Shown here in pieces: positions 8,538-17,500 of a DNA stretch of 32,700 bases. Origin of the DNA: an uncultured Myxococcales bacterium (GTDB taxonomy: Bacteria; Myxococcota_A; Polyangia; Polyangiales; Houyiibacteriaceae). The stretch covers positions 1 through 32,700 of the forward strand of contig CALCTH010000620.1 in assembly GCA_937893795.1 (NCBI GenBank). Direction: 5' to 3'. Each line of letters begins with the position of its first letter. The stretch's first letter is position 1. The position numbers were made by a program, and so were the translations under genes. The notes under the pieces are model-generated. The model was not told the origin of the DNA. It ran no database searches and saw nothing but the letters and a program-made list of their open reading frames with translations.

Positions 8538-8971
8538 GCGCACGCCCCCCTCGGACCGAGGCCCGGGCTCCGGGTCTGCATATAGGGACGGTGCCACATC
8601 TTGACCAGGTAGTGTCTAAAATTCCCGAAAGGGGGCGTCAACCAGACGCGACGCCCCAGGAAGGATTACGGCCGACGGCACTTCTTCTGAGTGGAAAGGC
8701 ACGGGGCACCCTCCCGCTTCGGGGGCACCATCAGGCTTGTCGAGATCGGATGGAAACCAAATCTGGACAGCGCGTGACCATGCGGCGGCGGGGAAGCCCG
8801 GCACGGTCAGGACCGAAGCGATGCGAGCCAGCGTACCCCCGGACGATCATGTGCCCCCGGGCGTCAGCTTTTTGCGACTAATGCAGGGCCGCGACCGGCG
8901 ACACGGGGGGGTCGCCCCTTGCATGCGGGTGACGGGGCATACGCTTTCGTTCGAATCTCCAGGCATCCTTC
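8538..8971. other. Divergent intergenic region between the B12 regulator and crtI
   Basis: 434 bases with no convincing gene; short frames crossing it lack protein-like composition. By position it should carry the promoters of both genes and any light-responsive operator. It holds AGTGTCTAA (8611-8619), an inverted repeat at 8632-8657, and a six-base-arm hairpin (GGCGAC and GTCGCC, 8897-8916) in the presumed crtI leader. I cannot assign a -35/-10 pair with confidence. GGAAAC near 8754 followed 16 bases later by GTGACC loosely resembles an ECF sigma promoter, which is weak evidence. Confidence 0.5.
8632..8657. promoter_or_regulatory. Inverted repeat, 8-base arms, in the regulator-crtI intergenic region
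   Basis: Arms GGGGCGTC (8632-8639) and GACGCCCC (8650-8657) separated by ten bases, about 100 bp upstream of the B12-regulator start. It may be an operator or an RNA hairpin; no T tract follows on either side. Confidence 0.4.
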
Positions 8972-10576
8972 ATGACCGTCATCGACACCTTCTCCCCCGA
9001 CCGCCTGCTGCCGCAGGGCCAGCTCAACGAGGGCCGCACGCCGACCCTCGCCAACGGTGACGCGCCGCACGCGCTGGTCATCGGGGCAGGCTTCGGGGGG
9101 CTCGCGGCGGCCGTACGCCTCGGCGTGCGCGGCTACCGGGTCACGATCGTCGACCGCCTGGACCAGCCCGGCGGCCGGGCTCGCATCTTCGAGGAGGACG
9201 GCCACATCTTCGACGCCGGCCCCACGGTCGTGACGGCGCCCTTCCTCTTCGAAGAGCTCTGGCAGCTCTGCGGGCGCCGCATGGGCGACGACCTGACCAT
9301 GCTCCCGGTCACGCCCTTCTACCGGATCCGCTTCGATGACGGCTCCATCTTCGACTACTCGGGGGACCCGGCGTCCATGCGCCGCGAGGTGCTTAAGCTC
9401 GCGCCGAGCGACCTCGCTGGCTACGAGGCCTTCATCAAGAAGAGCGAGCGCATCTTCGCCACGGGCTTCGAGAAGCTCGGCCACGTGCCCTTCGAAGGCC
9501 CCCTCGACATGGCGCGCGTCGCGCCGGCCATGATGCGCCTCGAGAGCTGGCGGACCGTGCATCAGCTCGTCTCGAAGTACGTGAAGAACGAGAAGCTCCG
9601 CCAGGTCCTGAGCTTCCACCCGCTGCTGGTCGGCGGGAACCCTTACAGCACGACGAGCATCTACACGCTCATCGCCTTCCTCGAGCGAAAGTGGGGCGTG
9701 CACTACCCGAAGGGCGGCACGAGCGCGCTCGTGAAGGGCCTGGTGGGCCTCATCGAGAACGAGCTCGGCGGCAGGCTCCGGCTTGGCGAGACCGTCGAGG
9801 AGGTCCTCGTCGAGGACACGACCACCGAGGGCAAGACGGGCCGCGCCACGGGTGTGCGCCTGGCCGGCGGGGAGACGATTCACGCCGACCTTGTCGTCTC
9901 CAACGCGGACTCGATGTGGCTCTACAAGAAGCTCGTTCCGTCGCGCTACCGGAAGGCGTGGACCGACGCGAAGATCGAGCGGACCAAGATGTCGATGTCG
10001 CTCTTCGTCTGGTACTTCGGCACCAAGAAGAAGTACGAGCACGTCGAGCACCACACCATCCTGATGGGGCCGCGCTACAAGGAGCTCCTCAAGGACATCT
10101 TCGACCGCAAGGTGCTCAGCCAGGACTTCAGCCTCTACCTGCACCGACCGACGAAGACCGACCCGAACATGGCGCCAGAAGGCCGGGACAGCTTCTACGT
10201 GCTTTCGCCCGTGCCGCATCTCGAGAGCGGCGTGGACTGGTCGCGCATGAACGAGCCCTACCGGAAGGCCATCGAGTCCTACCTCGAGCGAACGCTCCTT
10301 CCGGACCTCGGCGAGAACCTCACGGCGTCACACACGCTCGACCCGCAGGGCTTCCTGGGCGACTACCTCTCGCTCCGCGGCGCGGCTTTCGGCCTTCAGC
10401 CGACGCTCTTCCAGAGCGCGAGCTTCCGGCCTTCGAACCGCTCGGAGGACATCGAGAACCTCTACCTCGTGGGCGCGGGCACGCACCCCGGGGCCGGGCT
10501 TCCCGGCGTGCTTTCGACGGCGCGCGTGCTCGACACCGTCGTCCCGGACGCCGCAGCCTTCGTCCGGGCCCGCTGA
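8972..10576 (+). CDS. crtI: CrtI-type phytoene desaturase (carotenoid biosynthesis)
   Basis: FAD-dependent desaturase of 534 residues, a typical CrtI length. The N-terminal dinucleotide-binding motif is ALVIGAGFGGLAAAVRLGVR (GxGxxGG at residues 38-43), followed by DQPGGRARIFEEDGHIFDAG. The bacterial CrtI C-terminal signature is NLYLVGAGTHPGAGLPGVL. The family introduces double bands of desaturation into phytoene toward neurosporene or lycopene, at the membrane. Whether it acts on phytoene or is a related neurosporene or methoxyneurosporene desaturase cannot be told by eye. No crtB or other carotenoid gene lies in the window. The adjacent, divergent CarA/CarH-like gene suggests light control. 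The start ATG at 8972 has only a weak CCAGG upstream. The stop falls in the first unit of the 35-bp repeat array. Confidence 0.93.
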   Translation: MTVIDTFSPDRLLPQGQLNEGRTPTLANGDAPHALVIGAGFGGLAAAVRLGVRGYRVTIVDRLDQPGGRARIFEEDGHIFDAGPTVVTAPFLFEELWQLCGRRMGDDLTMLPVTPFYRIRFDDGSIFDYSGDPASMRREVLKLAPSDLAGYEAFIKKSERIFATGFEKLGHVPFEGPLDMARVAPAMMRLESWRTVHQLVSKYVKNEKLRQVLSFHPLLVGGNPYSTTSIYTLIAFLERKWGVHYPKGGTSALVKGLVGLIENELGGRLRLGETVEEVLVEDTTTEGKTGRATGVRLAGGETIHADLVVSNADSMWLYKKLVPSRYRKAWTDAKIERTKMSMSLFVWYFGTKKKYEHVEHHTILMGPRYKELLKDIFDRKVLSQDFSLYLHRPTKTDPNMAPEGRDSFYVLSPVPHLESGVDWSRMNEPYRKAIESYLERTLLPDLGENLTASHTLDPQGFLGDYLSLRGAAFGLQPTLFQSASFRPSNRSEDIENLYLVGAGTHPGAGLPGVLSTARVLDTVVPDAAAFVRAR

Positions 10577-10700
10577 GCGCCGTCAGGCGCGCAGCCATCC
10601 AACACCGCTGAGCGCCATCAGGCGCGCAGCCATCCAACACCGCTGAGCGCCATCAGGCGCGCAGCCATCCAGCACCGCTGAGCGCCGTCAGGCGCGCAGC
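10572..10700. repeat. 35-bp tandem array of hairpins between convergent genes (bidirectional terminator-like)
   Basis: Units begin at 10573, 10608, 10643 and 10678 (the last cut to 23 bases). Each starts CTGAGCGCC(A/G)TCAGGCG and continues CGCAGCCATCCAACACCG. Every unit carries a hairpin: GCTGAGCGCC pairs with GGCGCGCAGC (one A-C mismatch) around a four-base loop. The first unit contains the crtI stop and the last contains the kinase stop, so both genes end inside the array. No T tract follows the stems, so factor-independent termination is unproven. Confidence 0.85.
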
Positions 10701-11584
10701 GTGTTCACGGCGACGCGCATCGCGTCGGCGCTCGGGTAGCGGTCGTCCGGCCGCTTCGCCATCGCCTTGCGCACGAAGATGTCCGCAGCCTCGGGGAGCG
10801 ACGGGTCCACCTCCGTGGGCGGCGCCGGCGAGTCTCGGAGGATCATCGCGAAGACGTCCTTTACCAGCTTGCCCTTGGCCGGCTTCGGGAAGGCGCGCTC
10901 CCCGGTGATCATCTCATAGAAGAGCACGCCCGTGCCGTAGACGTCGGTGCGCGCATCCACGGGCTCGGCCATGACCTGCTCCGGCGACATGTAGCTCGGC
11001 GTGCCCAGCGCCTCGCGCGGCCCCGTGAGCCGTGGCCCCTTGTCGCGGAGGTCCTTCGAGAGCCCGAAGTCGATGACCTTCACGTGCGGCGCGTCCGCGA
11101 GGAGCAGCACGTTCGAGGGCTTCAGATCGCGGTGCACCACGCCGCGCTTGTGCGCCGCCGCGACGCCGGAGAGCACGGCCTCCAGCACGTTCACCGCCTG
11201 GTGGAGCGGCAGCTTCCCTTCGCGGTGGAGCAGCTGGTAGAGCGTCTCGCCGTCGAGGAGCTCCATGACGAGAAAGGGGGCGCCGCTCTCGAGCACGCCC
11301 GCGTCGTAGGTCTCGACGACGTTGGGGTGGCTCACCTGCGCCGCGAGGCGCGCCTCACGCAGGAAGCGCGCGTGGCTCCGCTCGGTCTTGAGGCGCTCGG
11401 GCATCACCTTCACGGCCACGGACCGGTCCAGCACGGGGTCGTGACCCCGGTAGATCATGGCCATGCCGCCCCGGGCCAGCGGGCGCTCGAGCTTGTAGCG
11501 GCCGAGGAGCGTCGTCCCCGGTTTGGGAAGTCCCTCGCGCTCCCAGGGGTCGGGCTGCGTGCTCACCTCGGCCGACCATGCCAC
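10688..11584 (-). CDS. Hanks-type serine/threonine protein kinase, cytosolic
   Basis: A 298-residue protein that is essentially a bare kinase domain, residues 28-290. The glycine loop is LARGGMAMIYRG, ATP-binding Lys59 lies in VAVKVM, the catalytic loop is HRDLKPSN (Asp153), the metal-binding loop DFG (Asp172), and the P+1 region GTPSYMSPE. All key residues are present, so it should be active on Ser/Thr. No transmembrane or sensor domain follows, unlike PknB-type kinases. GTG at 11584 is the longest reasonable start, with GAGGA about 11 bases upstream; GTG at 11566 is an alternative. The stop lies inside the 35-bp repeat array. The TSUP permease gene upstream ends 32 bases away on the same strand, so the two may be cotranscribed. 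The substrate is unknown. Confidence 0.92.
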   Translation of the reverse strand: MAWSAEVSTQPDPWEREGLPKPGTTLLGRYKLERPLARGGMAMIYRGHDPVLDRSVAVKVMPERLKTERSHARFLREARLAAQVSHPNVVETYDAGVLESGAPFLVMELLDGETLYQLLHREGKLPLHQAVNVLEAVLSGVAAAHKRGVVHRDLKPSNVLLLADAPHVKVIDFGLSKDLRDKGPRLTGPREALGTPSYMSPEQVMAEPVDARTDVYGTGVLFYEMITGERAFPKPAKGKLVKDVFAMILRDSPAPPTEVDPSLPEAADIFVRKAMAKRPDDRYPSADAMRVAVNTLRA

Positions 11585-11616
11585 GGCTCGGGGTCCTCGT
11601 CAGTGTAATCCGCGCG

Positions 11617-12375
11617 TCAGCCCCGAAGGACCACCGCGGCGCAGCTCGCGAGCGCGCAGACCACCACGAGGCGCTTCAGCGCACGCGCCGGCACGCGGAG
11701 CGCGAAGCGCACCCCCAGCTGAGCGCCCACGACGGTGGCGCCGGCGAGGAGCAGGCCGGGCGCCCAGGCCACCTGGTCCTTGGCCACGAAGATCCCGAGA
11801 GCGACGATCCCGAAGAGCATCACCAGGCTCAGCTTGATCGCGTTCGCACGCACCAGGTCGATGCGCAAGCCTCGGCCAAGCACCGCCAGGAGCACGAAGC
11901 CCACACCGGCCTGCACGAAGCCGCCGTAGAGCCCTGCCAGGAAGAGCCCGAGGGCCACCCCGGGGCGCTCGCGGAGCGACGGCGGCTCGACGGAGTCTCC
12001 TCCCTCGTTCGGCGGCGCGAAAAGCATGACCAGCGCGACGACCGCCAGCGCCGCCATGAGCGCCGGCTCGACCAGGTCCCGGGGCAGCACATCCGCAGCC
12101 AGCCAGGCGCCGAGCGCGGCTCCGGTCACCGTCGGAAGCGAGAGCGCCGGCAGCGACGCAAGGGAGAGACGCCCCGCACGGCGAAAGCCCACCACGCCGC
12201 TCGCCGACTGGAGCACGACGCCCACGCGGTTCGTGCCGTTGGCCACGTCCGCCGGCAGCCCGGCGAGCATCAACGCCGGGAGCGTGAGGAGCGAGCCGCC
12301 GCCGGCCACCGTGTTGACGAAGCCCGCGACCACGCCCGTCAGGGCGATGGCCAGGAGCGCGTGCGGGTCGTTCAC
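11617..12375 (-). CDS. TSUP/TauE-SafE family membrane permease
   Basis: A hydrophobic protein of 252 residues with about seven or eight predicted membrane helices. The N-terminal family motif is GVVAGFVNTVAGGGSLLTLP, and a second half-repeat appears at LAGLYGGFVQAGVGFVLLAV, matching the two-fold internal symmetry of the TSUP family. Members move sulfite, sulfonates or other small anions across the inner membrane; the substrate here cannot be predicted. The start is GTG at 12375 with AAGG eight bases upstream. It is immediately upstream of the Ser/Thr kinase gene on the same strand; a functional link is possible but unsupported beyond proximity. Confidence 0.88.
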   Translation of the reverse strand: MNDPHALLAIALTGVVAGFVNTVAGGGSLLTLPALMLAGLPADVANGTNRVGVVLQSASGVVGFRRAGRLSLASLPALSLPTVTGAALGAWLAADVLPRDLVEPALMAALAVVALVMLFAPPNEGGDSVEPPSLRERPGVALGLFLAGLYGGFVQAGVGFVLLAVLGRGLRIDLVRANAIKLSLVMLFGIVALGIFVAKDQVAWAPGLLLAGATVVGAQLGVRFALRVPARALKRLVVVCALASCAAVVLRG

Positions 12376-12412
12376 GCCGCGACCTTAGCGTCGCCTCGCG
12401 CCGATCTCCGCA

Positions 12413-12455
12413 CACGAAAACGGCCCCCGCGCGATGCACGGGGGCCGGCTTCGTG
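12413..12455 (-). terminator. Intrinsic terminator downstream of the beta-propeller lipoprotein gene
   Basis: A nine-base stem, CGGCCCCCG against CGGGGGCCG (12421-12429 and 12439-12447), with an outer stem CACGAA / TTCGTG. Read on the minus strand the core hairpin is followed by GTTTTCG, a short T run. It sits 16 bases after the lipoprotein stop, where a terminator is expected. Confidence 0.7.
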
Positions 12456-12470
12456 AAGAGACCGTCGGGC

Positions 12471-13844
12471 TCAGGGCGTCGGCGTCTCCGGGGCGACCAC
12501 GTCGACGCGGTAGGTCATGCGGTCGACCATGTGCACGAAGTAGATGACGCCGTCCTCGACAGTGAGGCCACCGATGCCCGGGCCGAGCTCGGTGTCGAAG
12601 GTGCGAATCTCGTTGCCCGTCGCACGCTCCAGGATGGAGATGAGACCCGTCGCGTGGTCGGCGACCACGAGCGCGTCGTCGTCGAGGAGCGAGAGTCCGC
12701 TGGGCTCGGCGCCGCCGCCGCCCCAGAGCGCCGAGAGGTCGGTGGCCGAAGCGACGACCTCGCGGTCCACACCCTCGAAGGTAGTGGCCATGAGCGTCGG
12801 GCCCTCGAAGGTCGGCGCCGTGCCGAACATGGGCATGTCGGCGCCGGTGTCGAAGCGGACCACGCGGCCGTTGCCGCTGTCGGCGATGTAGAGGCCCGTG
12901 CCCTCGTCCATCTCCATGTTGCTCGGCACGTTCGGCAGGCGGGCGAGGCTGTCGTCGTTCCAGAAGTACCGGTCGACCGTAGCGTCGCCGTGGTAAAAGT
13001 GGCCCGGCACGTGCGGCTCGGCGAAGTCGTAGCGGTCAAGCATCCCGTCCTGGCCGTTGAAGAGCCAGTAGACGTTGCCCGCGCCCTCGTACGCGATACC
13101 CATGCAGTACTGCGTCGCGTGCACCATGTCGAGGTGGGAGCCGTTGCCACCGATGCCATCCGTCCCGTTGTAGATCGAGGGATCCGTGGTCCACAGCGAC
13201 GCACCGATGAACGGCGCCTCGTCCGTGAAGTTCGCCGTTGCGTGCTCGATGCACGTGGCGAACGTCTCCGTGTAGGTCTGAGGCTCGCGAATGTAAGAGC
13301 CGCCACGGGTGTTGTCGGCGCCGGGGCTGTCTGGCTGGATCGTCGTCGACTCAGCACCGAACGCCAGCCCACCGGGACGCCGCATGAAGTGCCACGAGTT
13401 GCCGTCGGTAACCGTACGCGTGCGACCGTTTCCAACAGTCGCCATTTCGGGCATCTCAGGCGATGTGATGGTCACCGTCGTGCCCTCGAGGGAGCCGCAG
13501 TCGTGGTCGGTGAACCCGGCGTCAGAGAAGGCGCGCCGGGGGCAGTCGAGGGAATCCGAGTAGCCGTCCCGCTCTGAGTGTCGGTGAAGCACCCAGAGCT
13601 GCCCGGAAGGCGCGAAATCCAAGTCGAAGGGGACAAGGTCCCGTTCGAGACGGTTGAAGATCTCGGTACGGCTCTGTGACTGGTAGACCGGCGCCACCTG
13701 TAGCGGCGCGCCGGTGCGCAGCGTCGTGCCGGTCATCGGGTCACCCCCCATGTCGGGGGTCCCCATGCCCGTGGGGTCGGTGGCGGCGTCGTCGCCACAG
13801 GCGATGGCGACGATAAGTAGCGACACGAGCACGCGGGGGTTCAT
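12471..13844 (-). CDS. Secreted lipoprotein with NHL-like beta-propeller
   Basis: A 457-residue protein. The N-terminus is a lipoprotein signal, MNPRVLVSLLIVAIAC, with the lipidated cysteine at residue 16 and then an acidic, Pro/Gly/Met-rich linker (GDDAATDPTGMGTPDMGGD). The rest resembles a propeller of NHL type: repeated strands such as LWVLHRHSERDG, GLYIADSGNGRVVRFD and DDALVVADHATGLISIL. Several cysteines in the middle may form disulfides. The start ATG at 13844 has AAGGAGA six bases upstream and beats the longer frame from 13895, which would bury the signal. It is probably anchored at the outer membrane. No catalytic residues are recognisable; a binding or scaffold role is a guess. Confidence 0.82.
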   Translation of the reverse strand: MNPRVLVSLLIVAIACGDDAATDPTGMGTPDMGGDPMTGTTLRTGAPLQVAPVYQSQSRTEIFNRLERDLVPFDLDFAPSGQLWVLHRHSERDGYSDSLDCPRRAFSDAGFTDHDCGSLEGTTVTITSPEMPEMATVGNGRTRTVTDGNSWHFMRRPGGLAFGAESTTIQPDSPGADNTRGGSYIREPQTYTETFATCIEHATANFTDEAPFIGASLWTTDPSIYNGTDGIGGNGSHLDMVHATQYCMGIAYEGAGNVYWLFNGQDGMLDRYDFAEPHVPGHFYHGDATVDRYFWNDDSLARLPNVPSNMEMDEGTGLYIADSGNGRVVRFDTGADMPMFGTAPTFEGPTLMATTFEGVDREVVASATDLSALWGGGGAEPSGLSLLDDDALVVADHATGLISILERATGNEIRTFDTELGPGIGGLTVEDGVIYFVHMVDRMTYRVDVVAPETPTP

Positions 13845-13967
13845 CACATCTCTCCTTCGGAGCCAGCTGCTTAGCGAACCTGGACGAAACCGCAACGATG
13901 GACGTGAGTTTTTGGAGTGCTAGTCAGGACCCTTCTCAATTTTCGAACGAAGAACGGGTCCTATCGC

Positions 13968-14324
13968 ATGTCCTCGAACCCGCAGCCGACAGAGATCCGT
14001 GCGCCTCATGGGGCTCGCATGATTGAGATCCATTGGGACGACGGCGTCATCACGCACCACCCTCACCAGACACTTCGGGCGTTCTGCCCTTGCGCCGTGT
14101 GCCAAGGCCACACGGGACGCATCGTCTATTCAGAGGCCGCCGACGCCCTGCCGACTGAAGCCCTAGCGCTCGCAGAGCTAGCGATTAGCGGCAGCTACGC
14201 GCTCCGGCTGACATGGGGCGACGGGCACGCAACGGGCATCTATACGTTCGCATACCTCCGGGTCCTCGGACCCCTCTGGGAGCTGCCTGACGAAGATGTG
14301 CGGACGGCAACGTTCGGACGCTGA
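13968..14324 (+). CDS. DUF971 family protein (gamma-butyrobetaine hydroxylase N-terminal-like)
   Basis: A 118-residue protein whose whole length matches DUF971. Visible are IEIHWDDGVITHHPHQTLRA, the cysteine cluster CPCAVCQGH, then LRLTWGDGHATGIYTFAYL near the end. In eukaryotic gamma-butyrobetaine hydroxylase this fold is a zinc-binding N-terminal domain; here it stands alone with Cys and His in the corresponding places. Bacterial members are often near Fe-S or Mrp/ApbC genes, but none is seen here. The start ATG at 13968 was chosen because it begins just before the conserved region; upstream codons to 13917 have no family match. The Shine-Dalgarno is poor. Function unknown, likely cytosolic. 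Confidence 0.85.
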   Translation: MSSNPQPTEIRAPHGARMIEIHWDDGVITHHPHQTLRAFCPCAVCQGHTGRIVYSEAADALPTEALALAELAISGSYALRLTWGDGHATGIYTFAYLRVLGPLWELPDEDVRTATFGR

Positions 14325-14381
14325 ACCGCCGACGACGGAGGCCCGGCCCCGCCGACGGAGTACGGGGCGCTCCTTGACACT

Positions 14382-14400
14382 CCCGTGGATGACGGGTTTT
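14382..14400 (+). terminator. Possible intrinsic terminator after the DUF971 gene
   Basis: Stem CCCGT / ACGGG with a five-base loop, directly followed by TTTT. The stem is short, but the position, 58 bases past the stop, is suitable. Confidence 0.4.
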
Positions 14401-14554
14401 GGGTAGGGCGCAGTCGCCATCTCGGCGGACCGTCCTGGGCGCGATCGCGGCGTCGCCCTCGCATCGAGCCCGGTCCACACTCAGATGTACGGCTACACCA
14501 GTTTCTTCTTTGTTTTGTGCGGTTGCAATCGCAGCCAGACCAAGGATTTTGGGA

Positions 14555-17500
14555 ATGACTAACTGTACTCAGCGAGTGCACACAAATATCACCCGCGCTA
14601 TCGCGACCTGCGCGATCATGTCATTCACGCTGCAAGGCGCATGCGTAGGAGACACGAAATCCGAATCCGAATCGGGAGCAGTGGGCGCGCGCAGCGCTAC
14701 AGGCGCGGGAAGCGGCGCGAGGACCTTTACCGTGGCCGCCACCGAGGTGGCGGTTGGCCGTTCACACGACTGCTGGCTGGCACGGGCGACCGGGGGCGTA
14801 CTTTGTCGCGGTAGCAACTCCCATGGTCAACTTGGACGCGGTGGCTCCGTTGGCGGCGACGATCCTGTACCCGCACCCGTGGCCAGCTCGGAGTGGTTCG
14901 TATCGGTAACGGCCGGCGCACTCCATACCTGCGCCCTTACGGACGAGGGGCATGTGTATTGCTGGGGGCAGGGTCTCGGCGGTGCTCCGGGTTCAACACT
15001 TCCCCAAAGAGTCAGCAGCTTCACCGCGATCCAGGTCACGTCGGGAACCGACCACGTCTGCGCCATTCGCCAGGACCGCCGCGCCGTGTGTTGGGGAGCC
15101 GGCACGGATGGTCAGCTCGGGAACGGCTCGAGCGTCGACCAGCCTGGGCCGGTGCTCGTCGTCGACTCGTTAGAGACGCAGCACCGTTTCCTGAAGCTTG
15201 ACGCCGGGCCGCGAGCGACGTGTGGAATACGCACCACAAACGACGTCGTCTGCTGGGGAGCCAATGACGGGAAGCAGCTCGTCGACTCGATGTCGCCCGC
15301 CTTCAACGTACCTGTCGACTTCGGCGACGACGCCGTCGACGTAGCCGTCGGCAACGAGCACACCTGCGTCCTTCGCTTCGACTCGCGCATTGGCTGCCGA
15401 GGGAACCCCACTGAAGGAAGGTTGGGGTCCTTTGCCATCGCCGACTTCTTGCTCGAAGGGACGACGGCCCCGCCGGCCAGCCTGACCGCGGGGGATGACC
15501 ATACATGCGCATCAACTAACGCGGGCTCGACCTACTGCTGGGGGGCCAACGATCAGGGGCAGCTCGGGCATGCTGGTCTCGCCTCTGGCTCGATCGCCGG
15601 TTCTGCAGCCTCTCCGCCCTACGCCGACTCGGGCACGAGGGCGTTGAGAGTCACGAGCCCGTCAGACCTCCAGGGGGTCGTAGCGGGTGAGCGCCGCACG
15701 TGCGCCCTATCTGCCGGAACGTCGCCCTTCCCTTCGTGTTGGGGCCGCACTACGCCGACCGAGGATGCCGCCCTCGCCTGGCTCAAGCGCGGCGGTGCTC
15801 CAGCTAGCATCGATCTGGGCGTTGGATTCGGGTGCGCCGTCAATCTCTCAGGACAGGTGCTGTGCTGGGGTCGCGCCGGCTCGCATCTCGGTACCGTAGG
15901 TGCCAGCGAGCGGCACAACCCCATCACGGTCACGGGTCTCCCCGCGGGCAGACAGTTCCTCAAAGTCGACGTGGGAGACAATTCCGCCTGTGCGTTGGAC
16001 GACCAGAGGGAACTGTGGTGTTGGGGAGAGGCCGAGTTGGGACAACTGGGTGTGCCGCTCGGCGGAGGAGCGACTGCCTCCGGGCCACGGCTGGCTCGGG
16101 TCAACGTGGTCGACTTCTCGGTCGGTCGCTCGACGGTTTGCGCGGTCGAGGGAACCGGGAGCGTCGTTTGCTGGGGTGAGGACGCAGGCTTGAAGAATGG
16201 CGCCGGCGACGGAAGCGCAGCCGTGACCTTGGCGACGGGAACCTGGAAGCGCGTCGCGATCTCGGGGCCGCACGGATGCATCTCCGATGCTTCGTCCCGT
16301 GTCGCATGCTGGGGCACCAACTGGGCAGGCCAAATCGGCCAACCTCTGGGCGTGGCTTCGACGGCAACGCCGACGAACGTCGCCATGCCTCCGGGCAGCG
16401 GCGGTCCGCGCACCTTCGGTTTGGCCGCCGGCGACAGCAGCACATGCGCCTTCGAAGCCGGTCCGAGCAATACAGAGGGGACCGTTTTCTGCTGGGGCGG
16501 GTACGCCGGCCCCGCGACGTTCGTTCCGATTGACCAGGGCGTATTCCATACCGCTGATCTTTCGATATCAAGAGGCAACAGGCCCTGCATCATCGGTTAC
16601 AACTCGTTCGTTTCGCGACCCTCTCTGCTCTGTCACGACGAGAGCATTTTCGATGGATTCTCGGAGGACGGTACTGCGGCAACCGTCGGATTCAGCAGCA
16701 CACAACCGTTGGCGGTGGCCACCGCCGAACGTGCGGTTTGCATCATCAATGCGGAAGGAAGCCTTATGTGTAGCGGGGACATTCAGAGGTCCGAGCGTGC
16801 GATTCTCGGTCGCCCGTCTGGATCTCGTTCCCCTGCGTCGGGGCTTCCTTTGGATGGCCAGATCCTCACGGAAACGCCGCTCAACGGAGCTGTGCAGACC
16901 GCAGCCGGCGAAGAGATGACGTGCGAGCTCAGCGTGGACGGGACAGTTTCGTGTTGGGGCCGTTACTGGGAAAGCGGCGTCCAGGCAGAAGACTGGAGAG
17001 AGCGCGTCGTCATGACACGCGCGATGTCGATCGCCCTTGGCACGGACCATGCGTGCGCCGTCACTGAGTTGGGCGAAGTTCACTGCTGGGGAAGCAACTC
17101 CAGTGGACAGATTAAGTTGGATCCACTCGCTCCGGCGACGCCCGAGGACCTACCCCAGCTTACCTGGACTGGCCCAGCCTACCAAATCGCCTTGGGTGAC
17201 GGCGTTTCGTGCGCACTGAAGTCCGAGTCCAATGAGCTTCTCTGCTGGGGCGACAGCACTATCTTCTGCAGCGGAACTCCTCTGATCGCAACGGACTTGA
17301 TGACGCGCGAAGTCATGGCGATGGACGTCGGCAACAAGCATGGCTGCTTCATCGAGGAGACGGAAGGCGTGTTCTGCTTCGGGGAGAACGGCGACAATCA
17401 GGTAGGACCGCCAAGCGGGGGTGCGTGCTCGTTCGTCATCGACTCGGATGCGTCCCCGAGTGCACGTATCTCGGAGGTTGCAGCCGGCGCCAGAGGAAGT

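Noticed and set aside
8897-8916. Cobalamin riboswitch in the crtI leader
   Set aside because: Only a six-base hairpin is visible; I find no B12-box-like conserved core, and B12 sensing is more simply explained by the adjacent regulator.
8864-10219. 451-residue open frame antisense to crtI
   Set aside because: Rich in Glu, Arg, Val and Ala with no recognisable domain; the sense strand encodes a complete CrtI.
10572-10700. CRISPR array or attachment site
   Set aside because: The 35-bp units abut with no unique spacers, and no integrase or phage gene is nearby; the units are copies of the gene junction.
14399-14554. Longer N-terminus for the RCC1 lipoprotein
   Set aside because: It would put about 52 residues before the signal peptide; ATG 14555 has a Shine-Dalgarno and directly precedes the hydrophobic stretch.
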